A DNA stretch of 64,000 bases, from contig NC_090797.1 of assembly GCF_040054535.1 (NCBI RefSeq), positions 13,858,501 through 13,922,500 on the forward strand, given 5' to 3'. This document shows, piece by piece, positions 1 to 20,772 of this stretch. How positions within the stretch are numbered: the stretch's first letter is position 1; every line of letters begins with the position of its first letter. A program made the translations under genes and the position numbers. The notes below the pieces were generated by a model. That model searched no databases, was not told the origin of the DNA, and was given only the letters and a program-made list of their open reading frames with translations. This DNA is from Antennarius striatus (Eukaryota > Chordata > Actinopteri > Lophiiformes > Antennariidae).

Positions 1-1199
1 CCTGGATCGGTGACTACCTGACAGATAGGCCACAGCTTGTCCGTCTGGGCAGCGTTCTGTCTGATGCGGTGGTCAGTGGTACAGGAGCCCCTCAGGGGAC
101 TGTGCTGTCCCCTTTCCTCTTCACACTGTACACAAACGACTTCCAGTTCAACTCCCGAGTCATGCCACCTACAAAAGTTCTCGGATGACTCGGCAGTTGT
201 TGGGTGTATAAGTGAGGGGAGGGAGGGGGAGTACAGGGCTGTGGTGGATGACTTTGTGGAGTGGGCTGGAGCCAATCACCTGAGGCTGAATGTTAGCAAG
301 ACCAGAGAGATGGTGACCGATTTCAGGAAGAAGGGGAGCACGCCACAACCGATCCACATCCTAGGAGAGGCTGTAGAGGAGGTGGAGGACTATAAGTACC
401 TGGGTGTCAAGATCTCTAACAGACTGGACTGGAATTCTAATGTCGATGCTGTCTACAAGAAGGGGATGAGCAGACTCTATTTCTTGAGGAAGCTGAGATC
501 TTTCAACGTATGCGGCAAGATGTGGGAGATCTTCTACCAGTCTGTTATGGCCAGGGTACTTTTCTTTGCCATGGTCTGTTGGGGGAACAGCATCAGAGCC
601 AGCGATACCAACAGACTTAATAAGCTAATAAAGAAGGCTGGCTCTGTGATTGGCTGTAGTCTGGACACTGGAGGCCGTGGTGGAGAGGACGACTCTTAAC
701 AAACTTTTATCCATCATGGATAACCCCGCTCACCCTCTCCACCACACACGGGACAGACAGCGGAGCTCGTTCTCCAATAGACTACTACAGCTCCACTGTC
801 GAACAGAAAGGTACAGGAAGTCATCCCTGCCACAAGCCATCGCGCTGTACAACAGCTCTGAAATATCTGACTGAGTCCCACCACCAGTCTGATGTTTTGG
901 TATGGCTTCACTAGATCCTGTGTATGGCCAGAGTGCCACACTTATTTATCTATGACTAAAGGCCTACCATGCTTGGGTACTGTTGTTAGTATTGTTATTA
1001 TTATTATTATTGTTATTATTATTATTATTATTATTAGTCTTAATATTGTTAATATTTTTTCTGTTAATATTATTATTATTATTATCTTTCCCTGTCTTAT
1101 TTTTCCACAATGCACATTTTCTGTATATTTTCTGTAATAATTCTGCGCTGCTACTGTGACGTCTAAATTTCCCAGTTTGGGATAAAGTGTATCTATCTA
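1..1199 (+). mobile_element. Rex1/CR1-group LINE, 3' part (decayed)
   Basis: Three-prime part of a non-LTR retrotransposon, cut by the left edge of the window. Positions 3-175 translate in one frame with a reverse transcriptase block (APQGTVLSPFLF), then a frameshift near 150-175 moves to the frame of 37-699, which carries the catalytic-loop variant FSDD followed by LNVSKTREMV and YKYLGVKISN, the usual order downstream of the RT active site. A further frame change near 660-700 leads to the C-terminal part ending at about 874. The 3' UTR holds ATT/TTA repeats (990-1090) and ends in a GGGATAAAGT-like tail plus short ATCT repeats at 1171-1199. It lies in an intron or the 3' flank of PSMC2 in the opposite orientation. 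Frameshifts make it inactive. The exact clade (Rex1 versus L2/CR1) is my inference. Confidence 0.75.
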
Positions 1200-1249
1200 A
1201 ATTCAGTTTATATTACGGATAACCCTCTTCTATTAAATGAACTAACTCA

Positions 1250-6013
<4,764 letters not shown>

Positions 6014-6496
6014 GTTTAATGTAGAAATGCACTGTTTTTCATAAAAACACAGAGCTTCGTCAATCAATGTACCATTACACAGCAGCTTTGAGTTTCCGGT
6101 ACTGTGTGTCCTTAACCGGAAAAGGATGCCGGAATTTTAATGAGGATGCACAACCGGTTACCGATATATATTTCTTATTTTATAAAAAATATTTTCAATG
6201 AATTCCAACATTAACATAAATATTTTAAAGTGTTATACATTCAAATGTGAATTTAATAGAGCATTTGCGTAGAAGTAGTGATCGATGAAATGCCTTTTTC
6301 GTGACAGCGGAACTGAAGAATTACAGTCGCGACACGGAGCGATTAGCGGCGTAACAGCGCAGAGCTCGTTTTGGGACTGGCTCCTGTGGAGAGAGGCCCA
6401 TGTGGTGTGTTAGTAAGCCAGCCAGAAACCCCAGCACTTTAGAAAACTGTTTTCTGATCGTTTCGATAACTGGATGTTTGTGTAGCCTCTTCTAAG
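6014..6496. promoter_or_regulatory. Bidirectional promoter between PSMC2 and DNAJC2
   Basis: Only 483 bp separate the two divergent start codons, so both 5' UTRs and the core promoters must share this space. It contains several ETS-type CCGGAA/TTCCGG motifs (about 6093, 6114-6118 and 6130-6135) and CG-bearing segments around 6300-6370 (GTCGCGACACGGAGCG, GGCGTAACAGCGC), with no convincing TATA box. This is the usual makeup of a housekeeping bidirectional promoter. Start sites cannot be placed without transcript data. Confidence 0.75.
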
Positions 6497-9400
6497 ATGT
6501 TGTTAGAAGCGGTGGACGGTGATGAAACGGTTGTCTTCACTTCTGCTGCCGGTAAGTATTGAAGGAGGCCAGAGGAAGGCAGGTTAGCTAGCACAGCTAA
6601 TTTATGAAGGCAGCCTCTACCCTGAGACATGAAGCCAGACGGCTGACAGGTTGGGTTGAGCCAGTATGGGGTCTTCTCAGACCACTGAAGGACATCATTA
6701 TTTCTAATTCTATGGATTGGATTGGTTTCGGCTCATTCTTTTTGTGTAGCATGTAGTGAGCTAACTGCTCCCCACTCATTTTGTCCCTGCAGTGATTTCT
6801 TAACAGTAACTTGTTGACACTTTTTAATATTTAACACTCTGAAATGTCAGACATTCATTACTTTTACATAATACCTGGGCATCTGGTGTATTTCCAAGTA
6901 GTCTGACCAATGACAATTTTGTACAAAGAAATGAGGTTGTAGATCTAAATTTTTAAGGAATATGGTTAGAGGTTCACCAAATCATCCAGGCAGGTTTGGT
7001 AGTTTTTTATGTAACTTCGGTAGATTTTTCAAAGCATGGTCTAGTTATGTTTTGCCACATTGAATAGGTGAAATATTACCTATTCAATAAAACTAATGTT
7101 GTCTCTGGATCAGCGTGTGTGTGTGAAGTAGTATCAGAGGTAGAAGAGGAAACATTTAGTGTAGTTTGATACTTACAAGTTAAGATTTTTAAGATGTCCC
7201 ACTGATTCTGTCTCTGTCACAATTCTAAAAAAAATCAATGAATTCTAATCTGTTTTGTTTTGTTTTTTTTAGAATTTTCTTTATTAAGTCTAATGTTTTG
7301 ATCAGCATTAGTCTAAAAACACCTAAAATCCAGTCTGGTTCCATATCGTGGTCTCAGTGAGAGGCAGTAGTTCTCACCGCGCCCTCCTCCCGCAGCCTCT
7401 GTGCAGGTCCAGGTGGAGCCAGTGGGACGTTGGTTTGAAGCCTACGTGAAGAGGAGAAACAGAACCACATCGGCCTCCTTCCAGGAGCTCGAGGATGAGG
7501 AAGAGTCCGAGGAGGAGTCTGAGGATGAGGAGTTCCAGCTGGAGGAGTACCCAATGCTCCGAACACTTGACCCCAAAGACTGGAAAGTAGGTCAAAATCA
7601 GACACGTCACATTCGGAGAATGTTGTATGTCCTGCGTCTGAAGATTTGTTTTTTTAATTTTCTTTTTAAATCTTGGATTAGTTGAAGAAGTGACATTACC
7701 GTATTATGATGAATTATTCAACTGTAGTTACAGCTTTTCTTCGACTAAATCTTCCTCGTATTCGCTTTTCACCAGTGTGACCACTGAGAAGACTATTTAT
7801 CGATTAATGTTCAATCTTCAACATCTTTTTGTGTGACCAATACATTAAAACGCAAAAACTTTTCAGTTTCACCAATTTATAGACCTAAAAGGACTTTTAA
7901 CATTTGAAAGGCTAAGATTACAAAAAATTAAGTATACATACATACATAAAAATGTATTTGTTTTTTGACCTAGACTGTGTGTTAATGAATGTGAAAATCC
8001 TCTCTTACTTGCTCCTCAGAATCAGGATCACTATGCCGTCCTTGGGTTGGCTCACCTGAGATACAAAGCCACACAGAAGCAGATCAAAGTCGCCCGTGAG
8101 TATTTCTCTATTTTTCTTTCTCCTTCTCTTCTGTATCATTTCTGTCCTTGGTGGAGATACCTGGCATCAGCTGCGCTCTGTTGTGCTTCTCTACAGACAA
8201 AGCCATTGTGCTGAAGCACCATCCCGATAAAAGGAAAGCTGCAGGAGAGCAGATTGTAGAGGGAGACAACGACTACTTTACCTGTATAACTAAAGGTGTG
8301 CAGCACGGCTTGTTGCTCTCGTCGGCTCTGATGTTATTTCCGGACACACACACTCACTGTTCGCCTTTGACCCTCAGCTATAGAAGTCCTGTCAGATCCT
8401 GTGAAGAGGAGAGCCTTCGACAGCGTGGATCCGATGTTCGACAACGCCGTGCCTTCAAAGAGCGAAGGCAAAGAAAACTTCTTTGAAGTGTTTGCTCCTG
8501 TTTTTGAGAGGAATGCCAGATGGTCCTCCAAAAAACATGTGCCCAAACTCGGCACAGCGGAGTCATCTTTCGAAGACGTGGACAATTTTTACTCCTTTTG
8601 GTGAGTAAGAGACGTCTGACTTGGGATACATCACTGTTTATTTAATAGATTTGTTTTATGTGTCTTAAACACACAAACACGAGAAGAAAAGGTGTCTTAA
8701 CGCAGAAGATGTTCATGTGTTACAGGTATGACTTTGACTCGTGGAGGGAATTCTCATACTTGGATGAAGAAGAGAAGGAGAAGGCTGAATGGTGAGCCTG
8801 TGGGAGTTGACATCTGTTCATTAAACCGAAACGCTCTTCAGGCGATGTTTGGTGACGGAACTTTTGTCTTTCAGTCGAGATGAGAGGAGATGGATCGAAA
8901 AGCAGAACCGAGCTTCGAGGGCTCAGAGGAAGAAGGAGGAAATGAACAGAATACGAACACTAGTTGGTACAGTCAGACTCGTCTCACTGCAGTCAGTCCA
9001 TCTGTTCTGTTATTCCACATTAGACTGAAGCAGGGGGTCATTATCTGGGGTTTATATGGAGCACCAATCTGGTGGGGTAACACGGGGTGGCGACTGTCAG
9101 ATCAGACTCTGATGAGTGTCCCTTTGTCCCTCCAGATATGGCCTACAGCTGTGACCCTAGAATAAAGAAATTCAAAGAAGAAGAAAAAGCCAGGAAGGAG
9201 TCAGAAAAGAAAGCTAAAGCCGACGCCAAGAAGAGAGAGCAGGAGGAGAAAGAGCGAGTGAGTTCTCTAAAAACATGGGTACCCGTGTGCGGTAGGACAT
9301 GAGGTCGATCCACGTCTCCTTACACATGTATGTAAAAGAGAACAAAGATGTGAATCTCACAACTGGTTTCTTCAATTTACTAATTGTTGTACATATTTAT

Positions 9401-11835
9401 CCACATCCGACCTGAGCTACTTTTTATCATCTATGTGCCATAAAGTAAATCTTGAACTTCACCCTGGTCAGGCTTTCACTTTTTTCAATACTTGAATTCA
9501 TTTTTGCGTTTTCCAGGCCCGGCAGGCGGAGCTGGAGGCGGCTCGCTTGGCGAAGGAGAAGGAAGAGGAAGAGGCCAAGCAGGCAGCGCAGCAGGCCAAG
9601 AAGGAGAAGGATATCCAGAAGAAGGCCATAAAGAAGGAGAGGCAGAAACTCAGGACGACCTGCAAGGTTCGATCAGAAGCTCTCAAATCGAGTCAGAACT
9701 GGAGAACCGAAGTTTCAGTTTCTGTCGTCTCCACGCGCTTCCTCCACAGAACTGGAACTACTTTGCCGACAACGAAGCTGACAGCGTGAAAATGATGGAG
9801 GAAGTAGAGAAGCTCTGCGATAGGCTGGAGCTGACGAGGTACGGTCAGCAACGTCATGTCGAGCATCCGAGCCTCAGGTTGACCGGTGGACGTGTGTGAC
9901 CGTGTTTTCTCCTCCCAGTCTACAGTCTCTCAATGAAATCCTGGCCTCGGGCTCCAGAGACGACAGCAAGGCCGCCGTGGAGAAGCAGGTAAAACGTCTC
10001 GCACCGCCGTCGGTTGCAGGACGCCGCAGCCTCCGCGGTGTACGAGAATAGTCATGGTGCTGGTTTCAGGTGCAAGAGGTGAACGCTCAGCTGCAACGGG
10101 AGAGGGAGGCAGAGGTCCAGGCGAGGCAGGCGGCTCGCAGCGCCGAGCAGGCCAGCGGAGGGGGAGGAGGAGGAGGAGGTGGGAAGGGCTGGAATGAGGA
10201 AGACCTGCAGCTGCTCATCAAAGCCGTCAACCTGTTTCCTGCAGGAACCAACGCCAGGTAGGTTCCAGCCGGAGGAAGAACCCAGACAAGCACCGTGGGC
10301 ACGGAGGGAAGAGGGAAGGAGAGGTGTGACTAAAACAGATCCGTGTGCAGCCGGCAAAGACGGAAGAACTGCATCATTGTAGCACTGATTCCACATTTTT
10401 GACAATTTTCTTTTGAAATTTAAGATGAACTGTACAAGAAAATTATTATTTGTGATTCAAGTCACACATACAGTGTATGAGTAATAAGCTAGAAAAAATA
10501 GTCTCGTTAGATTCTGGAGGTGAAAGTGAAGTCGGTTTTTATCATGAAGCCACCAAACTGCTGCATAGTATCCAAGTATTATCATTACAGACAGTTTGAG
10601 ATCTTCTGTTACCTTTCAGGAACCCGGTTCTTTGATCCAGCAAATATTTCTGTAAATTGATCTCGTATATTTACGTCTGGTTTCCCACCAGGCTTGTTTT
10701 TGAAGGAGTTCGGAGGTCAGAAGATGTCCACGTTTTAGAATTTGAGGCTTTTTGCTGCCAATCTTACAAGAAGCGTGTGAATGTGTGATTAATTGCGGTA
10801 GATCTAACAGCTGACTGGATATGAAGGTGGTTTCCTTTGAGATTGTGCATCTCTGTTGTCCTTCTTTGCAGATGGGAGGTTATCGCCAACTACATGAACC
10901 TTCACTCCACCACTGGCATGAAGAGGACTGCCAAAGATGTCATCAATAAAGCCAAGAACCTGCAGCGGCTAGGTGAGCTCAGAACCCCGTCTCGCTCTAG
11001 GTCTTCACAGCTTCATTCTTTTTTTTACCTGAAATTTTGCTTCCGTTCTGAAACTTTTCTTACGTCCACAGATCCGGTGCAGAAGGACGAGATCAACAGA
11101 AAGGCCTTCGAGAAGTTCAAGAAGGAGCACACCTCAGTAGCGACGTCCATTGACAACGCCGTGCCCTCAGAGAGATTCGATGGTGAGTCCGTTCACAATC
11201 ACTGGCTGGTGACTCTGATGATGTCAGCAGTTTAGAGTGAAGCAAATGTTGGAACAACTTCACAACTACAACATTTTTATTATTGAGAAGCACCAAATTA
11301 TTTTCCTGCTAGCTTGATTGGAGTGAGGTTTCCGTACATGTGGATATATTCATATCAATCCTTTTCAGTGTTCGCTAACGTTACGGCCTGACGATGCTGG
11401 TCGGATTCTCACATACAGCTTACTGACATTATTCTAACTCATGGCCGCCGTGTGATCGTGTTGTTCCACAGGCGCCGGTGGTGATGGTAACGCTGCCCCC
11501 TGGACCACAGAGGAGCAGAAGCTTCTGGAACAAGCCCTGAAGACTTACCCCGTCAGCACCCCCGAGCGCTGGGAGAAGATTGCTGCTGTCGTCCCAGGAA
11601 GAAGCAAAAAAGACTGTATGAAGAGGTACAAGGTGAGGAGAGGGCGGGCTCGGGGTGTCAGGAGGGTGGAGGGCGTTCTGATTCGTATCGATCAGACTTT
11701 CTGGTAAGCTGGTGTATTTCAACAGCATCCAGAATATTCTAACGCTTCTCCCCGTTTGTCCGACAGGAGCTGGTGGAAATGGTGAAAGCCAAGAAAGCTG
11801 CACAGGAGCAGGTGGCAACCAAGAGTAAAAAATGA
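6497..11835 (+). CDS. dnajc2: DnaJ homolog subfamily C member 2 (ZRF1/MPP11)
   Basis: Ribosome-associated J-protein that, with HSPA14, stimulates Hsp70 on nascent chains; also known to bind ubiquitinated H2A in chromatin. Sixteen coding exons: 6497-6551, 7396-7586, 8020-8095, 8197-8295, 8378-8600, 8726-8791, 8875-8966, 9136-9257, 9517-9666, 9750-9838, 9919-9988, 10070-10257, 10872-10972, 11072-11182, 11472-11632, 11767-11835. All junctions are GT-AG and keep frame, giving 620 aa (human 621). Seen: acidic stretch in exon 2; J-domain from about residue 83, HPD at 116-118; highly charged helical region in exons 7-9 ([18 protein letters not shown]); nine glycines just before the first SANT/Myb domain (Trp 452 onward); second SANT domain from about Trp 555 ([18 protein letters not shown]); basic C-terminus. 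Convergent with PMPCB. Confidence 0.97.
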
Positions 11836-11885
11836 CAAGAGCCACAGAGAATAGTATCTGTTATTTTAACATTATTGTGTTGGTC

Positions 11886-11901
11886 TTTATTTTATAATAA
11901 A
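11886..11901. terminator. Interdigitated poly(A) signals of DNAJC2 and PMPCB
   Basis: AATAAA on the plus strand at 11896-11901, 61 bp after the DNAJC2 stop, and TTTATT at 11886-11891, which is AATAAA on the minus strand, 90 bp after the PMPCB stop. Cleavage normally falls 10-30 bases past the hexamer, so the two mRNAs should overlap antisense by roughly 50-80 bases. The cleavage positions are inferred, the hexamers are seen. Confidence 0.75.
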
Positions 11902-11937
11902 AATGGGGAAAAAAAACTTCAGATGACAGTTAAATAT

Positions 11938-11963
11938 TGCGTGTGTGTGTGTGTGTGTGTGTG
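11938..11963. repeat. (GT)n microsatellite in the shared 3' region
   Basis: About 13 GT units directly beyond the PMPCB stop codon. It would be transcribed as (AC)n at the start of the PMPCB 3' UTR. Confidence 0.9.
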
Positions 11964-11980
11964 CTGTTCAGCTGCTGTGC

Positions 11981-17879
<5,899 letters not shown>

Positions 17880-18280
17880 GTTGTTTATTTGTCAAAAAGC
17901 GGATGTGACGTTTACGAAGACCGACCAGTAGAAAACAGTTCCCCTCTAAAACATGCGTTAAGAAAATAAAACACACAAAACACTTCATATGCTAGAATAT
18001 ATATACATATATACACATTTTATATATATATATATACACATATATATATATATAAAATGTGTCAGAAATGTATATATATATAAAACAACGTGAAAATATT
18101 GCTACAGAACATAGATATAAAAAATTGAAAACACTGTCAGTGAAAAATAAAATTTTACCATTAACTGAAAATTAAAATACTACGACGTCATAAAGCCTCA
18201 ATTTTGGCCTTTATCTTTAATCTTATTGCAAAAACCCCCCACTGTTATATATTGTGAAATCTTTTGATATTATTACTATT
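17880..18280 (-). promoter_or_regulatory. PMPCB upstream region with AT palindrome
   Basis: The first 70 bp above the start codon hold a GCGGATGTGACG stretch, combining an ETS-like core and a TGACG half-site, in either orientation plausible for a TATA-less housekeeping promoter. Beyond it the sequence turns AT-rich. Positions 18013-18062 form a near-perfect 50-bp palindrome (arms start ACACATTTTATATA and end TATAAAATGTGT). No coding signal. Confidence 0.45.
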
Positions 18281-18289
18281 GTTAGAAAG

Positions 18290-18850
18290 AAGAAAGAAAT
18301 ACACTTTAATGGACCCCTTGGGGGAGTTATGTTTAACTCATGGTTAGTATGTCAGTAACATGCATATACTGTATGTGTGTTACAGGCCGCTGAAACAACC
18401 ACACACACCGGGGCTTTTAGACATGCTGTAAATACAAGTCGGAGGCAGGGTGATGGGCAGCTCCTTCCTGATGCGCCCACAATGAGCAGCTTGTAGAGAG
18501 GATGATGCCTTTTATACTGTTTAGATTTTATTTTATACTGTTTATATTTTAATACTGTAATATTTTTAAATTTTATACTGTTTATATTTTTAGTTATAGT
18601 TTAGTATATAAGTCCTGTTAGTGCTGCATGTGCCTGTCTGTTAGTGTAATGTATGTCTTGTGGTATGTCCTGTGATGTCAGTGTTTCCTTTTCTCCTGGT
18701 GTTTATCCAGTATTATTTGTTAAGTAATGCCTGAGCAGTGGATATATGCAATTTCCTCCGGGATTAATAAAGTATCTATCTATCTATCTATCTATCTTGC
18801 TCAAGGACTGACAATTCCCACCACCAATTTTACACTCCAAATATTTTCGG
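18290..18850 (-). mobile_element. tRNA-headed SINE copy split by a LINE 3' end
   Basis: Matches, in pieces, the repeat at 22455-22830 and 49210-49550. The left piece (18290-18507) runs from a tail resembling GGACCCCTTGGGGGA through ACAGGCCGCTGAAACA to GAGCAGCTTGTAGAG. The right piece resumes with TTGCTCAAGGACTGACA at about 18798. Between them (about 18508-18797) lies a plus-strand LINE 3' UTR ending GGGATTAATAAAGT and (ATCT)n. In the 22.7-kb copy the two pieces are directly joined, so the order of events is clear. Both elements are noncoding here. Confidence 0.6.
18508..18797 (+). mobile_element. 5'-truncated LINE tail (Rex1-like)
   Basis: An AT-rich 3' UTR with repeated TTTATACTGTTTATATTTT units, ending TTTCCTCCGGGATTAATAAA and (ATCT)n at 18777-18797. 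The tail type equals that of the LINE at the left window edge. It is inserted into the minus-oriented SINE and has no ORF. Confidence 0.6.
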
Positions 18851-18919
18851 TCCTCACTGGTTCTTGAGCCGGAAACTTCCGGTACCCAGTCTGAGCTACA
18901 GCTGCCCCAAAACGTTTCA

Positions 18920-18991
18920 TTTCTATACCGGGATACAAACCCGGGTCATTTGGGTGAAAACCAGGAGTCCTAACCGCTAGACCATATGGAA
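18920..18991 (-). tRNA. tRNA-Glu(UUC)-like pseudogene
   Basis: The reverse complement folds as a 72-nt tRNA-Glu: A-box-like TGGTCTAGCGGTTAGGA, anticodon loop TTTTCAC with anticodon TTC, and a T-arm CCCGGGTTTGTATCCCGG. Decay is visible: two broken pairs in the anticodon stem (CCTGG against CCAAA), one in the acceptor stem, and the T-loop has TTTGTAT instead of TTCGANT. It adjoins the repeat cluster at 18.3-18.85 kb. Most likely a dead tRNA copy. Confidence 0.6.
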
Positions 18992-19204
18992 CCAATCAAT
19001 CATTTGACATGGGACCAATATATTATCATCATTTTATCATTTTTATTCTGTGTATTTAACTGATATAAAATAATTGACTAATTAATCAACTAACCCTAAC
19101 CCTAACTAACAAACTAACTCTAAGAGTTTTCGTTGATGGTTAATTATGCTGTACAGTATTGTTTGACTATGCATTTTCTTTTTCTTTTTGTCAATACATT
19201 TATT

Positions 19205-19556
19205 TTGAAGGTGCGGAAGATGCGGAAGCTGGAAGACGGAAGTGTGTCGTTATCCTCGCGGCAACACTCGTTGGCGGGTTTGGAGTTTGTTGACTGACTA
19301 TTGACTGACTACCCATCACGCTTCAGACTAGAAAAGGTACGCAGAGCTACAATACCAGTAAACGCAGAGAGTCGCTGCTATTCCGCACATTTAAAGGCGC
19401 TGCTGCGTCAACAGGAAGTTGTTCAGTCGTTGCTACGTGGATATCAACTTCTGCTAGCGGCTAATGGTAGTTAGCTTCCATTGCTAATGTCTGTCCAACT
19501 TGAGCTGATGCACCAGAGCAGCGCTCTTTAGCCTTTATCTCTGCCCTGGCTTCCAG
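19205..19556 (+). promoter_or_regulatory. PHAX promoter and 5' UTR with likely intron
   Basis: Positions 19211-19243 carry four GGAAG motifs spaced 7-10 bp (GCGGAAGA, GCGGAAGC, CTGGAAGA, ACGGAAGT), a tandem ETS-type array typical of CpG housekeeping promoters. Downstream, AAAAG/GTACGC at 19337 and a pyrimidine-rich stretch ending TTCCAG at 19556 could bound a 220-bp intron, leaving only seven bases before the start codon in the second exon. The intron is inferred from splice signals; an unspliced 5' UTR is also possible. Confidence 0.5.
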
Positions 19557-19563
19557 GTTAGAA

Positions 19564-20772
19564 ATGGCGGATGACGGTGAATTAATGGACGGTGATCTGG
19601 AGGATGGAGAGCTCTCCGGCTCCTGCTCGGATACAGAGATGGGGACCGCCGCAGCGGCTCAGACTCGCTCCCGGGATCCTCCTGCTTTCATCGGCCACTC
19701 CTTCCAGAGCAGAGCCGCTGCCCAGACCACCGCCACCGCCTACCGCAGCAGCGGCCGGGCGGGGGCGTCCAGCGACAGCGACTCATCGGACGAGGAGGCG
19801 GTCGTCTGGCGCGGGAAACGACAGAAAGTGTGTCACGCCCCCCCGCCACCAGCCTGCTCCCTGCGGGCAGGACCCACACCCACGTCTGCTCCTGGTGCAC
19901 AGGCAGGCCGCAAGGTGAACAACATCTGGGGCTCTGTGGTCCAGGAGCAGTGCCAGGACGCCATCGCTGCAGAACTGGACATATTTGGCATGGATGGTGA
20001 AGTCAGTATGTCCAGTAGAAATGTGGAGACTTATAATTATGTGCTGGCGCGTAAAATGATGGCAAAGAATAGGGAGATGCAGAAGCAGGTGGATAAAACA
20101 GGAGAGGTGACCATGCTGGACGCCGAGCTGGATGAGTACATGAAGGGGAAGAACTCAGAGAGGCCGGGAGGCGACGCAAAGAGAAAGAGGCCAGTTAGAG
20201 AGAGACTGGGCCCCATGGCAGAGATGGACATCAAGGGCCGGTGTGAGATCACGGAGGATGACCCCGAGGATAAGGTGGCAGATGAGATCGCGTACAGGCT
20301 GCAAGAGCCTAAGAAAGACCTGATAGAGCGTGTTATAAAAGTCATAGGGAATAAAAAAGCCATAGAGTTGCTGTGGGAGACGGCCACACTGGAGGAAGGC
20401 GGTGGCGTGTACACCATGGATGGGAGCAGGCGACGGACGCCTGGTGGCGTTTATCTCAACCTGCTGAAGAACACACCCAGCATCACCAAGGCTCAGGTCA
20501 GGAAGATATTTTTGGAGGAACAGCAAAAAGATTGTAAGAGCAAGAAGGCCGCCCAAAAGAGGAAGCGGCACTTGTTGGCGAAGAACATGAAGCAGGCCAT
20601 CGACACGCTGAACCTGCAGGAGCACGACGACGTCTCCAGAGAGACGTTCGCCAGCGACACCAACGAGGCCTTGGAGTCACTGGAGGAGGCCGTGGAAGGG
20701 GAGCAGGAGGCTGGGGGGGGCACCGATGAAGCTGCGGTGGTCTACAACTGTGCAGACCTGGAGGTCTTCTGA
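19564..20772 (+). CDS. phax: Phosphorylated adaptor for RNA export, intronless
   Basis: PHAX bridges the cap-binding complex and CRM1/RanGTP to export m7G-capped U snRNAs from the nucleus; phosphorylation drives assembly. A single 402-codon ORF (human 394 aa). Seen: acidic N-terminus with ELMDGDLEDGELSGS; a Ser/Asp cluster near residues 69-77 (SSDSDSSDEEA) suited to CK2 phosphorylation; a basic patch GKRQK; KVNNIWGSVVQEQ; a second basic stretch KRKRPVRERLG; then the RNA-binding domain with VADEIAYRLQEPKKDL, IGNKKAIELL and SRRRTPGGVYLNLLKNTPSI (about residues 240-310); basic helix; DDVSRETFASDTNEALESL; acidic tail ending DLEVF. The start was chosen for family agreement and the purine-rich AGAAATGG context. 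Human PHAX has introns in this coding sequence; here none. No frameshift or stop, so likely functional. Confidence 0.93.
   Translation: MADDGELMDGDLEDGELSGSCSDTEMGTAAAAQTRSRDPPAFIGHSFQSRAAAQTTATAYRSSGRAGASSDSDSSDEEAVVWRGKRQKVCHAPPPPACSLRAGPTPTSAPGAQAGRKVNNIWGSVVQEQCQDAIAAELDIFGMDGEVSMSSRNVETYNYVLARKMMAKNREMQKQVDKTGEVTMLDAELDEYMKGKNSERPGGDAKRKRPVRERLGPMAEMDIKGRCEITEDDPEDKVADEIAYRLQEPKKDLIERVIKVIGNKKAIELLWETATLEEGGGVYTMDGSRRRTPGGVYLNLLKNTPSITKAQVRKIFLEEQQKDCKSKKAAQKRKRHLLAKNMKQAIDTLNLQEHDDVSRETFASDTNEALESLEEAVEGEQEAGGGTDEAAVVYNCADLEVF

Noticed and set aside
19090..19107. Telomere-like CCCTAACCCTAAC
   Set aside because: Only two to three units, within AT-rich sequence; too short for an interstitial telomere tract.
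19592..19918. 108-codon ORF in another frame at the start of PHAX, and antisense ORFs at 20037-20723
   Set aside because: They are shadows of the GC-rich PHAX coding sequence; only the 19564 frame matches a known protein.
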